Shown: positions 36,436 through 44,490, counted from the stretch's first letter. The stretch: 64,000 bases of DNA from Pedobacter frigiditerrae (GCF_032678705.1 NZ_JAVTSS010000001.1:1302001-1366000); one strand, 5' to 3'. Notes: a model not told the origin generated them from the sequence alone. Translations and numbers: made by a program.

Positions 36436-37029
36436 TTGAATTTAGCACCTTACTTAGAAAGTGGAATGTTAGCGCTTTATGTTTTAGATTCTTTGCCTAA
36501 TGACGAGAAACTTAACATAGAAAGAGCAGTAAAAAATCATCCTGAACTACTTCAAAAGATTTCAGAAATTGAAATGACTTTTGAAAGCTATTCAGATTTA
36601 GATGCTGACAGTCCAAGACCAGCATTAAGGGGTAGGATAATAGATAACATCGTGAACTTACAGAAAGAGCAAGTGATGAATGTTAATGATTTACCTATAA
36701 TTACGGCCTATTCGAGCTATAAAAACTGGTTAAATTTTGCGAAGGACCTAGAAATGGAACCAGTGGCAGGTAAGGCCATACACGTGCTTCGTGAGGATGA
36801 GGATGTTTTGCAAATGGTAGTTACTACAACCTCTGGTGTTAAGGAAGAGTCTCATCCTGACGTATTAGAAAGTATGTTGATATTAGAAGGAGAATGTAAA
36901 TTCACTGTAGCTGGAAATAAAAGAATTATGAAACTAGGTGATTTTATAGATATTCCAATGAATAGAGTACATGATTTAGAATTAATATCACCTTCATTAA
37001 CAGTCATTTTGCAAAAAATTAAAGTATAA
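36436..37029 (+). CDS. Anti-sigma-factor-like protein with C-terminal cupin domain (ChrR/RskA-like)
   Basis: 197 residues starting at TTG. The N-terminal part (LAPYLESGMLALYVLDSLPN) matches the sigma-binding helix of ECF anti-sigma factors, followed by ERAVKNHPELLQKI. No transmembrane helix and no zinc-binding HxxxCxxC are seen. The C-terminal half (about 115-195) is a cupin: HPDVLESMLILEGECKFTV ... GDFIDIPMNRVHDLE, with His residues placed for metal. This is the ChrR-like plan of sensor plus anti-sigma, but no sigma gene is adjacent. The TTG start keeps the whole helix; ATG at 36463 would remove it. The stop is followed in the same frame, one codon later, by the TTG of the next gene. Confidence 0.8.
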   Translation: MNLAPYLESGMLALYVLDSLPNDEKLNIERAVKNHPELLQKISEIEMTFESYSDLDADSPRPALRGRIIDNIVNLQKEQVMNVNDLPIITAYSSYKNWLNFAKDLEMEPVAGKAIHVLREDEDVLQMVVTTTSGVKEESHPDVLESMLILEGECKFTVAGNKRIMKLGDFIDIPMNRVHDLELISPSLTVILQKIKV

Positions 37030-37032
37030 ACA

Positions 37033-37413
37033 TTGCATATCGATTGTCCTTGTTGCAGTAGCTTAAGCTATGCTAATTGTTGCCAACCATTTCATTTAGA
37101 TAAAGAAAAACCATTAACACCAGAAAAGTTAATGCGTTCTCGTTTTTCTGCCTACGCCTTACATTTAATTGATTATTTAATCGAAACCACCCATCCTTCG
37201 CAAATACATTTTTATGAAAGGAAGGAAATAGAAAACTGGGCTAAAAGTAATGTTTGGCTTAAACTAGAAATCTGTGAAGCAAAAGAGGATATTGTAGAAT
37301 TTAAGGCTTTTTACCAAAATGGTTTAAAAACATTTATTCATCATGAAACGTCTATTTTTAAACAAGAACATGGGATTTGGTATTATTTGAAAGGTACATA
37401 TCCCAAACAATAA
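37033..37413 (+). CDS. YchJ-like protein with N-terminal SEC-C-type zinc motif
   Basis: 126 residues, start TTG. The N-terminus DCPCCSSLSYANCCQPFH gives Cys5, Cys7, Cys8, Cys16 and Cys17 for a zinc site, as in YchJ/UPF0225 proteins. The body (LMRSRFSAYALHLIDYLIETTHPSQ) is the usual NTF2-like fold with ETSIFKQEHGIWYYLKG at the end. No ATG is available before residue 33, and family members begin right at the Cys motif, so TTG is well supported. Function of the family is not established. It follows the cupin gene by TAA-ACA-TTG, in the same frame, which suggests re-initiation coupling. Confidence 0.85.
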   Translation: MHIDCPCCSSLSYANCCQPFHLDKEKPLTPEKLMRSRFSAYALHLIDYLIETTHPSQIHFYERKEIENWAKSNVWLKLEICEAKEDIVEFKAFYQNGLKTFIHHETSIFKQEHGIWYYLKGTYPKQ

Positions 37414-37421
37414 CGTTTTTC

Positions 37422-37459
37422 TAAAAAAGAAACGGGGATTAATCAAAAGACCAATCCCC
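37422..37459 (-). terminator. Intrinsic terminator of the Lys-rich protein gene
   Basis: On the minus strand GGGGATT (complement of 37453-37459) pairs with AATCCCC (complement of 37434-37440) and is followed by GTTTCTTTTTT. It lies between converging genes, so it may also slow plus-strand transcription. Confidence 0.6.
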
Positions 37460-37524
37460 ATTATCTAAATTAACGCTCTCGTATATATAAACAGCGAAAG
37501 AAACTATTTATTATATCAACGCTA

Positions 37525-37992
37525 TTATTTTTTTTCTTTCTTAACTTTTTCTGCCTTTTGTGGTTTACTAGTAGCTTCATCTTCAACTACTTTCTTTTTA
37601 GCAGGTGCTTTTGCTTTTTTAACTGTTGCAGTGGCTTCTTCTTCAGTAATGTTTTCCTTTATCACTTCTTTTTTCTTAACAGCTGCCTTTTCTTTAACAA
37701 TTTTAGGTGCTTTTGCAGCCACTATTGGTTCTTCCTTAACTTCAACAATAGCTACATTGTTTTTTAAATAAGTTTCTAAAACCTGTTTTAAGTAAAGGTC
37801 AGGCTTAGGCATATTAATAATGGTTCCTGGTTCTTTGTCTTGAGATTGTTTAATGTAGGCAGATTTAATTTTGCCCCAATCTTTAGAATATAGTTTAATA
37901 AACATGGCAACAAATTCTTCGTTTGTATATTTTTTAGGCAATCTGCCTAATACTGCTTGTATTTTTTCTTCTTTTTTATGTAGTACTGCCAT
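37525..37992 (-). CDS. Basic protein with Lys/Ala-rich histone-like tail
   Basis: 155 residues from ATG 37992. The frame reaches ATG 38043, but a TATCTTTG promoter box lies at 38009-38016, between the two, so the shorter form is favoured. The N-terminal ~80 residues look folded (GRLPKKYTNEEFVAMFIKLY, DLYLKQVLETYLKNN). The C-terminal half is low-complexity Lys/Ala/Glu/Val with KKAKAPAKKK, like bacterial H1-type (Hc1) DNA-binding tails. There is a Gln/Lys-rich junction but no signal peptide. A nucleoid or DNA-binding role is plausible; RNA binding is also possible. The family is not named by me with certainty. Confidence 0.8.
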   Translation of the reverse strand: MAVLHKKEEKIQAVLGRLPKKYTNEEFVAMFIKLYSKDWGKIKSAYIKQSQDKEPGTIINMPKPDLYLKQVLETYLKNNVAIVEVKEEPIVAAKAPKIVKEKAAVKKKEVIKENITEEEATATVKKAKAPAKKKVVEDEATSKPQKAEKVKKEKK

Positions 37993-38008
37993 GAGTTTTT
38001 TCTTTGTA

Positions 38009-38016
38009 CAAAGATA
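38009..38016 (-). promoter_or_regulatory. -7 box for the Lys-rich protein gene
   Basis: Minus-strand TATCTTTG fits TAnnTTTG. The predicted start, about 38003, lies some 10 bases before ATG 37992 and downstream of the alternative ATG 38043. No convincing -33 TTG is seen at the right distance. Confidence 0.6.
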
Positions 38017-38179
38017 GGTAAAGATTTCACCACATAGCGACATCGGTGTTATAGTTTTAAAAGGTATCTATTACTGCAATAGAAATAAATCAATTAAACA
38101 TAAAAACACAAAGTTTTGGTTTAGAGCAAGTTTAGCATAAATCTGCATATAAATAATAAAACTGACATTTTTTTGCTTT

Positions 38180-38187
38180 TATCTTTG
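38180..38187 (+). promoter_or_regulatory. Candidate -7 box for the 103-residue gene
   Basis: TATCTTTG matches the consensus and would give a leader of about 38 nt before ATG 38231. The -33 region is A/T-rich without a clear TTG. Confidence 0.5.
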
Positions 38188-38230
38188 GTAAATTTTATTA
38201 CATTTGCTAAAAATAATAGCATAATTTTTT

Positions 38231-38542
38231 ATGACCGTTACTGTCGTTGCCATATTTGATGAGTTTAATCCGCATGCGCCATTAGCTAAAGTGCTAAAGG
38301 AAAGATTAATACGTTTAGCATCCGATTTGCAAAACGTTCATTTAAAATCCTTGGCATCAATGCCGCCAATGGATGATGATATTGTTATCTACATCAGTTA
38401 CAACCTAAAATATAGCGTTCGTTGGAGAATAGCCAACGATGTTCCAGATTTTGTAGAAAAAGAAGTGGCGCAAATTTGTGCACTACAAGGTTACATTGTT
38501 TGGAAAACAAGTACGGTAAATGTTTTTAAAGGAAATAAATAG
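38231..38542 (+). CDS. Small protein of unknown function
   Basis: 103 residues, no signal peptide, no membrane helix. Two predicted strands flank a helix (TVTVVAIFDEF ... LAKVLKERLIRLASDLQN), and the end carries RWRIANDVPDFVEKEVAQIC. Composition is that of a compact soluble protein. It has its own promoter box, and a repeat block follows, so it appears monocistronic. I recognise no family. Confidence 0.65.
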   Translation: MTVTVVAIFDEFNPHAPLAKVLKERLIRLASDLQNVHLKSLASMPPMDDDIVIYISYNLKYSVRWRIANDVPDFVEKEVAQICALQGYIVWKTSTVNVFKGNK

Positions 38543-38559
38543 AATTTTAAATTTTTAGT

Positions 38560-38790
38560 TTTTTGAAAAGCAAGTTCCTAATCTTCTATCAAAGTTAGAC
38601 GGGCTTTTCATTTCCTGCCTATCGCAGGCAGGCAAGTCTTCGGTCCAGCCTCACCTGTGGGCTTTCCATTTCTACCGATAGCTATCGGTACCCGTTTAAA
38701 TAACTCAAACCTCTGCTACTATAGAGAGTTGCAACTTGCCTAAGCCAAAGCTTTTAAAATGAAAGCGAAAGAACTAAAGCAGAAAGAGGG
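38560..38790. repeat. Dispersed intergenic repeat, copy 3, with two palindromes
   Basis: Contains CCTGCCTATCGCAGGCAGG (38614-38632), CTCACCTGTGGGCTTTCCATT, the palindrome TACCGATAGCTATCGGTA (38673-38690) and TCTGCTACTATAGAGAG...AACTTGCCTAAGCC. The same parts occur in the blocks at 17270 and 59015. The palindrome has compensating changes at both ends relative to TCCCGATAGCTATCGGGA, so pairing is kept while sequence drifts. No gene is seen between 38543 and 38844. Confidence 0.65.
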
Positions 38791-38844
38791 ACAAGATTTC
38801 CTTAAGGATTGCTTACCCCGCTTAATAAAAAAATATTATTATAA

Positions 38845-39636
38845 TTATTCTGGATATATTTCATTTAAAACGCCTGCCAATCTAATCGCTGATTGTTGAA
38901 TACGTTTTTCTACAACAGGCAAGTATTTTTGATAATAGGCATCATCAATTACTCTTTTATTTATGGCCTCTACATCAGCGTACAGTTGAGTTGAGATTTG
39001 ATAACTTTCCCAAAGCCATTGCATCAGTGGGTCGCTTTGCCATTGTTTAATGTTTTCTGCAGAAATATTATCGTATTTAGTAGCCAGTTGATCGTAAGTT
39101 AAGCCTTGTTTTTCTAACATTTTGGTGTCCCAAAGACTATGTAAGTTGGTTCCTTTTTCATCGAAGTTTAATTGAATGGTACTACCGCCTTTATCTTCAC
39201 CTCTGCTAATGTGCATGGGTTGGTGTAAATCGCCTACAAAATGCATGATAAATTTAAGTGCATGCACTTTTTGAATTTTTGTAGATTGAGAATTTGTCAA
39301 TTCTATTTTTGCTTTGTTTAAAGCAGAATAAACATTTTCTTTACTTACGGTGTCAATGTATTTTTTGAAATCTTCAAAAGAAAGTCCCAATGGAAGATTT
39401 AAAAAATGCCAATTGGCTGTTTCTGCAAATTCTGGTTCCCTTCTGGCATCATCTGCCCAAGTGCAAGCTTCAGCAATGCTTGTGTCTCCTAATAGATTCT
39501 TGATGGCCTCTTTTGCTTTAGGATTAAGATGGTTCTGTGTAATTTGACCAATTGTTCTGTGACCAGTATAACCCCAAGAGATTAAAAACAGGCTTGTACA
39601 AAACAAGGCAATAGGGAATAATTGTCTCAGTTTCAT
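38845..39636 (-). CDS. S1/P1 nuclease family protein, exported
   Basis: Zinc-dependent single-strand nuclease of the phospholipase C/P1 fold. After a signal peptide the mature chain begins WGYTGHRTIGQ, where the N-terminal Trp and following His are metal ligands. Further ligands are visible in WADDARR, ANWHFLNLPL, MHFVGDLHQPMHIS and LHSLWDTKM. At 263 residues it has the expected size. I use ATG 39636 rather than ATG 39657 because a promoter box at 39655-39662 overlaps the upstream codon. A role in scavenging nucleic acids outside the cytoplasm is expected. Confidence 0.93.
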   Translation of the reverse strand: MKLRQLFPIALFCTSLFLISWGYTGHRTIGQITQNHLNPKAKEAIKNLLGDTSIAEACTWADDARREPEFAETANWHFLNLPLGLSFEDFKKYIDTVSKENVYSALNKAKIELTNSQSTKIQKVHALKFIMHFVGDLHQPMHISRGEDKGGSTIQLNFDEKGTNLHSLWDTKMLEKQGLTYDQLATKYDNISAENIKQWQSDPLMQWLWESYQISTQLYADVEAINKRVIDDAYYQKYLPVVEKRIQQSAIRLAGVLNEIYPE

Positions 39637-39654
39637 AAAATAATTTTGATGGTA

Positions 39655-39688
39655 CAAAGGTAGTGCTATTGCAGTTTACATGATGCAA
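39655..39688 (-). promoter_or_regulatory. Promoter of the S1/P1 nuclease gene
   Basis: Minus-strand TACCTTTG (39655-39662) with a TTG (39686-39688) 23 bp upstream. The predicted start is about 13 bases before ATG 39636. Confidence 0.65.
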
Positions 39689-39719
39689 TGTGTTAAAGCC
39701 GTTACGAATTTTGCTAGAA

Positions 39720-40193
39720 TTATGTCCTAATTACATCAGTATCTGGTGGCGTTTTACCTAATATTCTTGCCATGGTCATCATCTGTCCTTTATGATGAAA
39801 CTCGTGGGTTATTACATGTGTAAAAAGTTTTAAGGGAGATGTTTTGATTTTTTTATCAGATAAATTTTTATCAATCTCTATGCTCCAATTATGGGCAAAT
39901 GTATCACAAAACTTTTCCATTAATTGGTTAGTTTTATCAAACAACTCATTTAACTGAGCTATGGATTGTATATTTTCTTCATCTATATAAGCTATGTCTA
40001 GGTCTAAAGCAAACTTGCCTATCCAATGAATATAAACTTGATTGATATGAACAGCAAAATAAATAATCGTTTTATTATTAAATTCTAATACAGGAGTTAA
40101 TAATTGTTCTTCTGTAAATTTTTTTAAAAAAGATAATTCTACTGCTCTTGCACTGCAAACCAAATCATATTGTTGTTTTAATAGATTAACCAT
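39720..40193 (-). CDS. DinB-family four-helix protein
   Basis: 157 residues, four predicted helices. The three His expected for metal binding are visible in AVHINQVYIHW (near 50) and in THEFHHKGQMMTMARILG (near 130), the C-terminal signature of DinB/YfiT proteins. Members include thiol-dependent transferases; the exact reaction of this one cannot be read. It is a single gene and diverges from the cmoA-like gene. Confidence 0.85.
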   Translation of the reverse strand: MVNLLKQQYDLVCSARAVELSFLKKFTEEQLLTPVLEFNNKTIIYFAVHINQVYIHWIGKFALDLDIAYIDEENIQSIAQLNELFDKTNQLMEKFCDTFAHNWSIEIDKNLSDKKIKTSPLKLFTHVITHEFHHKGQMMTMARILGKTPPDTDVIRT

Positions 40194-40336
40194 AGTTTAA
40201 AGTAATTGTAATACTTGTTTGAAACAAATATTTTATACAAATGTTAATTCTTAGTTAAATCAATTGTTTAAGTTAGCTTTAAATATGATTAAACAATATC
40301 TTTAACGCTAATCATAATGAACAATTTAAACCTTAT

Positions 40337-41077
40337 ATGGACAAGAAGGAAAATTTAGATAACGTATTTAAGGAAGAAATAAAAAAACCTTCTGATTTTA
40401 AGTTTGGTGCTACTGTTGCCAATGCATTTGATGACATGGTAGAAAGGTCTGTGCCTTTTTACAATGAAATACAACGTATGATTATTGAGTTGGCAGCCGA
40501 ACATGCATTACCAAATACAAATGTGGTAGATTTAGGTTGTTCTACTGGCACTACAATGATTGGATTGAATCCTTATGTTTCTGAAAACATAAAGTTTGTG
40601 GGAATAGATGATTCAGCTGAGATGCTTAAAAAATGCGATCTTAAATTGAAGCAAGCAGATTTTAAACGCGATTATGAACTAGTTAATGCAGATTTGCACA
40701 ATGAGATTAAAATAGAAAATGCATCTGTTGTAATTCTTTGTTTAACTCTCCAATTCATGCGTCCTATTTTTAGGGAGAAACTATTAAAAAGAATTTATGA
40801 TGGTTTAGTTCCAGGAGGCGTACTCATCATTTCAGAAAAGATTCTAGCAGAAGATAGTTTGTTCAACAGAAATTTCATTAAATATTATTACGATTATAAA
40901 CGTAGAAATAATTATAGTGAAATGGAGATTTCTCAAAAAAGAGAGGCTTTAGAGAACGTCTTAATTCCTTATAAATTAAGTGAAAACTTTAAGATGTTAG
41001 CTGAGGCTGGTTTTCAACATACTGAAACCTTTTTTAAATGGTATAATTTTTCAGGCTTTATCGCGGTAAAAAACTAA
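40337..41077 (+). CDS. cmoA: CmoA-like carboxy-SAM synthase
   Basis: Class I Rossmann SAM-binding fold that converts SAM and prephenate to carboxy-SAM for wobble uridine-34 modification in tRNA. SAM motif VVDLGCSTGTT near 64; acidic loop GIDDSAEM near 89; IENASVVILCLTLQFM near 126; and YSEMEISQKREALENV near 193, which matches E. coli CmoA closely and includes Arg202, at the position of the arginine that binds the carboxylate. At 246 residues it has the family size. CmoB, the partner that uses carboxy-SAM, is not in the window. A plain methyltransferase is the alternative. Confidence 0.85.
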   Translation: MDKKENLDNVFKEEIKKPSDFKFGATVANAFDDMVERSVPFYNEIQRMIIELAAEHALPNTNVVDLGCSTGTTMIGLNPYVSENIKFVGIDDSAEMLKKCDLKLKQADFKRDYELVNADLHNEIKIENASVVILCLTLQFMRPIFREKLLKRIYDGLVPGGVLIISEKILAEDSLFNRNFIKYYYDYKRRNNYSEMEISQKREALENVLIPYKLSENFKMLAEAGFQHTETFFKWYNFSGFIAVKN

Positions 41078-41078
41078 T

Positions 41079-41801
41079 ATGATTGCTATAGGAAACTTTT
41101 TTTTCAGGTACAGAAACTTTTTATTCATTTTCTTGTACTTAGCTTTGTTTATTCCATCTCCTCAAATATTTAGAGAGAGTGAGTTTGGCGTAAATTATTA
41201 TTTATATCCACTAGTTATCGGATTGTTTATTACCATATTAGGCCAGTTAATACGTGGGGTAGCTATTTCCCTAGCTTATATTGTTAGGGGTGGTTTAAAC
41301 AAGAAGGTCCACGCAGATGATTTAGTAACAGAAGGTTTTTTTAATCACGGTCGAAATCCGCTATACGTAGGCAATATTTTAATGTTGGTGGGTGTAGGGA
41401 TTTTAATGAATTCTGTGATTTTTATGTGCGTATTCATTCCGTTATTCTTATTTATTTATCAAGCAATTGTACTTGCCGAAGAAAACTTTTTAAGAGGAAA
41501 GTTCGGTAAACAGTTTGATGAATATTGTGCCCGTGTAAATAGGTGGTGGATTAACTTTAGTGGCATACACAAAACAATAGGCAGTATGGCTTTTAATGGC
41601 AAACGCTGGTTAATTAAAGAGTACAATACACAAACAGTTTGGATGTTGGGAATTGTAGTGATTTTGCTTTACTATTATCCTCAACTAACTGATGGAGACA
41701 ATGCTTTAAGAGATAAAATTGGTATTACGGCTTTAGTTGTTTTAGCTGCTTATTACGTAATTATTCGTTATTTGAAAAAAAGTGGAAAGTGGAAGGCTTA
41801 A
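41079..41801 (+). CDS. Membrane methyltransferase, isoprenylcysteine carboxyl methyltransferase/PEMT type
   Basis: 240 residues with about five hydrophobic segments. The family signature GFFNHGRNPLYVGNILMLVG near residue 86 and the later EENFLRGKFGKQFDEYCARV near 135, containing the conserved Glu and Tyr-x-x-Arg, identify a SAM-using integral membrane enzyme. The last 80 residues add two further membrane helices (VWMLGIVVILLYYYPQ, ITALVVLAAYYVIIRYL). The substrate is unknown. It starts one base after the cmoA stop, so the two are coupled, and overlaps the next gene by 13 bp. Confidence 0.85.
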   Translation: MIAIGNFFFRYRNFLFIFLYLALFIPSPQIFRESEFGVNYYLYPLVIGLFITILGQLIRGVAISLAYIVRGGLNKKVHADDLVTEGFFNHGRNPLYVGNILMLVGVGILMNSVIFMCVFIPLFLFIYQAIVLAEENFLRGKFGKQFDEYCARVNRWWINFSGIHKTIGSMAFNGKRWLIKEYNTQTVWMLGIVVILLYYYPQLTDGDNALRDKIGITALVVLAAYYVIIRYLKKSGKWKA

Positions 41802-42226
41802 AGCTACTGGTTAACGAATTAAGTAATCCATACTTTATTGCCTCCATAATTGGATTGATCCTATTTTTAAGAGGATTAATGAATATTTATAAAAGGCAAA
41901 AGTATAAAAATAAGGCAATTTCAGTTATTGGCGAAGTTGAGGATTTAATTGAAGAGTCAAGCTTCGACTCAAATGTAAATGTTTTTTATCCCTTAGTAAG
42001 CTTCGATATAATGGAAGGGAAGACTGTCGCCTATAAAAATCACATAGGTACAAATCCATCCGCCTATAAAAAAAGAGAAAAAGTGAAAGTATTATTTTTA
42101 CCTGAAAGCCCTAAAGACTTCATCATTGATGATAAAAAAAGTTATTTTTTTGAATATCTTATTTTAATTATTGGGTTAGTTGTTTTTTTTACTTGTTTAA
42201 TTATATTTTTGATTGGTATATTTTAA
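41789..42226 (+). CDS. DUF3592-like two-helix membrane protein
   Basis: 145 residues from GTG 41789. One membrane helix near 15-32 (PYFIASIIGLILFLRGLM) and another at the C-terminus (LILIIGLVVFFTCLIIFLIGIF). The loop between them, with Val-rich strands, VNVFYPLVSFDIMEGKTV and VKVLFLPESPKDFIIDDKK, matches the DUF3592 pattern. Function unknown. The GTG start overlaps the preceding methyltransferase gene by 13 bp and the next gene begins 2 bp after its stop, so it sits inside a tight operon. Confidence 0.7.
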   Translation: MEGLKLLVNELSNPYFIASIIGLILFLRGLMNIYKRQKYKNKAISVIGEVEDLIEESSFDSNVNVFYPLVSFDIMEGKTVAYKNHIGTNPSAYKKREKVKVLFLPESPKDFIIDDKKSYFFEYLILIIGLVVFFTCLIIFLIGIF

Positions 42227-42228
42227 AC

Positions 42229-43122
42229 ATGTTAAAATTTTTTCTAATTATTTTCTTTATCTCGTTGAATCTAGTTGCAAACGCCCAAATAGAAGAAAAT
42301 CAAGCTCTATTTATTCAAGATAGCCTCAAACTGGTTTCTTCACAATTTAAGTTTACAGAAGGGCCTGCGGTAGATAAAAAAGGAAATATCTTCTTTACCG
42401 ACCAACCAAATAATACCATTTGGAAATATGATGTTGAAGGTAAGTTATCGCTTTTTACAGCAAAGGCTGGAAGGGCAAATGGCTTATTCTTTGATAAAAA
42501 AGGTAATTTAATTGCTTGTGCTGATGAACAATTTGAACTATGGTCATTTGATAAAAATGCGGTAGCTACCATAATTTATAAAAATCCAAAAGGGGCCGAT
42601 TTAAATGGTCCAAATGATTTATGGATCGATAAAAAAGGTGGGACTTATTTTACAGATCCCTATTATCAAAGAGATTATTGGACACGTAAAGCTCCAGCTA
42701 TTATTGGAGAAAAAGTTTATTACCTTCCAAAAGAAAGTTCAAGTATAATAGCTGTTGATGATAGGTTACAAAGACCAAATGGAATTGTGGGTAGTCTGGA
42801 TGGAAAAACCTTATATGTGACCGATGCAAAGGCAAATAAGACTTATAGGTATGATATTAAATCGGATGGAAGCCTAACTAATCGTAAACTGTTCGTAAGT
42901 CAGGGCTCTGATGGGATGACTTTAGATAACCAAGGTAACCTATACCTCACCAGAAAAGGAGTTACGATATACAATTCGAAAGGCGAACAAATAGGACATA
43001 TCAATGTTCCTGAAAATCATACCGCAAATTTATGTTTTGGAGGAAAAAACAGAGATGTCTTGTTCATAACCGCATCTAAATCTATTTATACCATTAAAAT
43101 GAAGGTTAAAGGAGTGGAGTAG
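42229..43122 (+). CDS. SMP-30/gluconolactonase family beta-propeller, exported
   Basis: Six-bladed propeller lactonase or hydrolase. I use ATG 42229, two bases after the preceding stop; the frame has an earlier ATG at 42193 inside the previous gene, but the signal peptide (MLKFFLIIFFISLNLVANAQ) begins at 42229. Metal ligand candidates are Glu in FTEGPAVDKKGNIFFTD (near 40), Asn in NGPNDLWIDKKG (near 127) and Asp in QGSDGMTLDNQG near 227. At 298 residues it fits. Lactonase is the usual guess; the substrate is not known. Confidence 0.88.
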   Translation: MLKFFLIIFFISLNLVANAQIEENQALFIQDSLKLVSSQFKFTEGPAVDKKGNIFFTDQPNNTIWKYDVEGKLSLFTAKAGRANGLFFDKKGNLIACADEQFELWSFDKNAVATIIYKNPKGADLNGPNDLWIDKKGGTYFTDPYYQRDYWTRKAPAIIGEKVYYLPKESSSIIAVDDRLQRPNGIVGSLDGKTLYVTDAKANKTYRYDIKSDGSLTNRKLFVSQGSDGMTLDNQGNLYLTRKGVTIYNSKGEQIGHINVPENHTANLCFGGKNRDVLFITASKSIYTIKMKVKGVE

Positions 43123-43184
43123 TCCGGGTTATCAGTTTGCAGTTATCAGTTTGCAATTACCATTGACCATTAACCCTGGACTAC
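43119..43184 (+). terminator. Long hairpin after the SMP-30 gene
   Basis: GTAGTCCGGGTTA (43119-43131) pairs with TAACCCTGGACTAC (43171-43184) with one bulged base. The loop holds two copies of ATCAGTTTGCA. There is no U-run, so it may be a transcript end or processing stem rather than a proper terminator. Confidence 0.5.
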
Positions 43185-43197
43185 CTATCTTTAAACC

Positions 43198-44046
43198 ATG
43201 AACAATACAAAAATTGGTTTTATTGGTTTAGGGAAAATGGGTATCCCAATGGCTCAAAATTTAATTAATGCAGGCTATGAACTTTTTGTTTACAATAGAA
43301 GTGCCATCAAGGCTGATGATTTAATTGCAGAGGGAGCAAAATTTATTGATACACCAAGCGATTTATTGCAAGAATGTGAAGTTGTGATTTTAATGGTTGC
43401 TGATGATACAGCAACTAATGATGTCATTAATGGTGAACATGGTTTAATTCATTCAGCATCTGCTGGAAAAATCATCATCAACATGAGTACGGTTTCGCCA
43501 GCTATCAGTAAAGAAATGAAAGCTTTACTTGGTGAAAAAGATTCTTTTTATATTGATGCGCCAGTTTCTGGAAGTTTAAAACAAGCTATAGAAGGTTCAT
43601 TGGTTATCATGGCCGGCGGAGATAAAACTGCATTTGAAAAAGTAAAACCCATATTTGATGTGCTGGGCAAATTGTCTTTACAAGTAGGAGAGATAGGAGC
43701 TGGTAATTCTGCTAAATTGGCTATAAATACCTTGTTAAGTTTTCATGCACAAGGCTTGGCAGAAGCAGTTTCATTCGCTAAAAAACAAGGGATTGATACT
43801 AAAGAGTTATTAGAGCTAATTAATAACAGTGCCTTAGGTAATGTGTTCATGAAAATTAAAGGTGATGCCATTTTGCAAGAAAATTATAATGCAGTTTTTG
43901 CCTTGAAACACATAGCTAAGGATTTAGGCTTAGCAAAAGCAGAAGGATTAAATTCGCCCTTGGCTAATGCGGCTTATGAGAGCTTTAAAAATGCAGAACA
44001 AGAATTAGGTGAGGAAGACATCATCGCCATAGCAAAGAAGGTATAA
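43198..44046 (+). CDS. NAD(P)-dependent beta-hydroxyacid dehydrogenase (HIBADH/GLYR family)
   Basis: Rossmann motif GFIGLGKMGIPMAQNLINAG at residues 7-26, substrate-site DAPVSGSLKQAIEGSL near 121, and catalytic Lys173 in GAGNSAKLAINTLL. The C-terminal helical domain ends near 282, the usual family length. The group includes 3-hydroxyisobutyrate, tartronate semialdehyde and succinic semialdehyde reductases. NADPH preference cannot be read with certainty, but Asn-Arg-Ser after the second strand (VYNRS) fits NADP. It is a separate unit, 75 bp after the SMP-30 gene. Confidence 0.9.
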   Translation: MNNTKIGFIGLGKMGIPMAQNLINAGYELFVYNRSAIKADDLIAEGAKFIDTPSDLLQECEVVILMVADDTATNDVINGEHGLIHSASAGKIIINMSTVSPAISKEMKALLGEKDSFYIDAPVSGSLKQAIEGSLVIMAGGDKTAFEKVKPIFDVLGKLSLQVGEIGAGNSAKLAINTLLSFHAQGLAEAVSFAKKQGIDTKELLELINNSALGNVFMKIKGDAILQENYNAVFALKHIAKDLGLAKAEGLNSPLANAAYESFKNAEQELGEEDIIAIAKKV

Positions 44047-44244
44047 GTATATCACATTTATTACTTCTTTGTCAGAGAAAATTAACAATTTGTTGTTTTT
44101 AAATTTCAATAAATTCTGTAATTTCATATCTAGAGAAGATATTTAAATTTTTAGGGATTTATCATTAAAATTCATCAAACATTTTGATTGGTTTTATGGT
44201 TGTCTAATAAAGTTATTCAAATGGAAAATTAATTGATATGGGTC

Positions 44245-44490
44245 ATGGTAAAAATTGATTATTTGTGCGAATTGTTTGAGAATCAACTTCCGCTGCTTTA
44301 TACCTTAATGCAAGCAGACATGAGTGATGTTTTTTATGTGTGCGTTGGCGACCAGCTAATAGGGACAATTAACAAAGTTAAAGATGGCTGGGAGCAAATT
44401 GGTGGGAGGCAAATGCCTGATGAATTTATTGGAGAATTGGGACATTTTATAGAAACAAAATACCCAACACTAGAATATGCTGGAAGTTAG
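44245..44490 (+). CDS. Small protein of unknown function
   Basis: 81 residues from ATG 44245 (MVKIDYLCELF). A TTG four codons upstream (44233) is possible but less likely. It has a helix-strand-strand-helix look (LPLLYTLMQADM, VFYVCVGDQLIGTINKV, EFIGELGHFIETKYPTLE). No signal or membrane segment. I recognise no family. It converges with the mscS gene, 38 bp apart. Confidence 0.6.
   Translation: MVKIDYLCELFENQLPLLYTLMQADMSDVFYVCVGDQLIGTINKVKDGWEQIGGRQMPDEFIGELGHFIETKYPTLEYAGS

Noticed and set aside
36436..37413. One gene broken by a nonsense mutation
   Set aside because: Both halves are complete members of separate families with intact N-termini; the shared frame is more likely tight packing.
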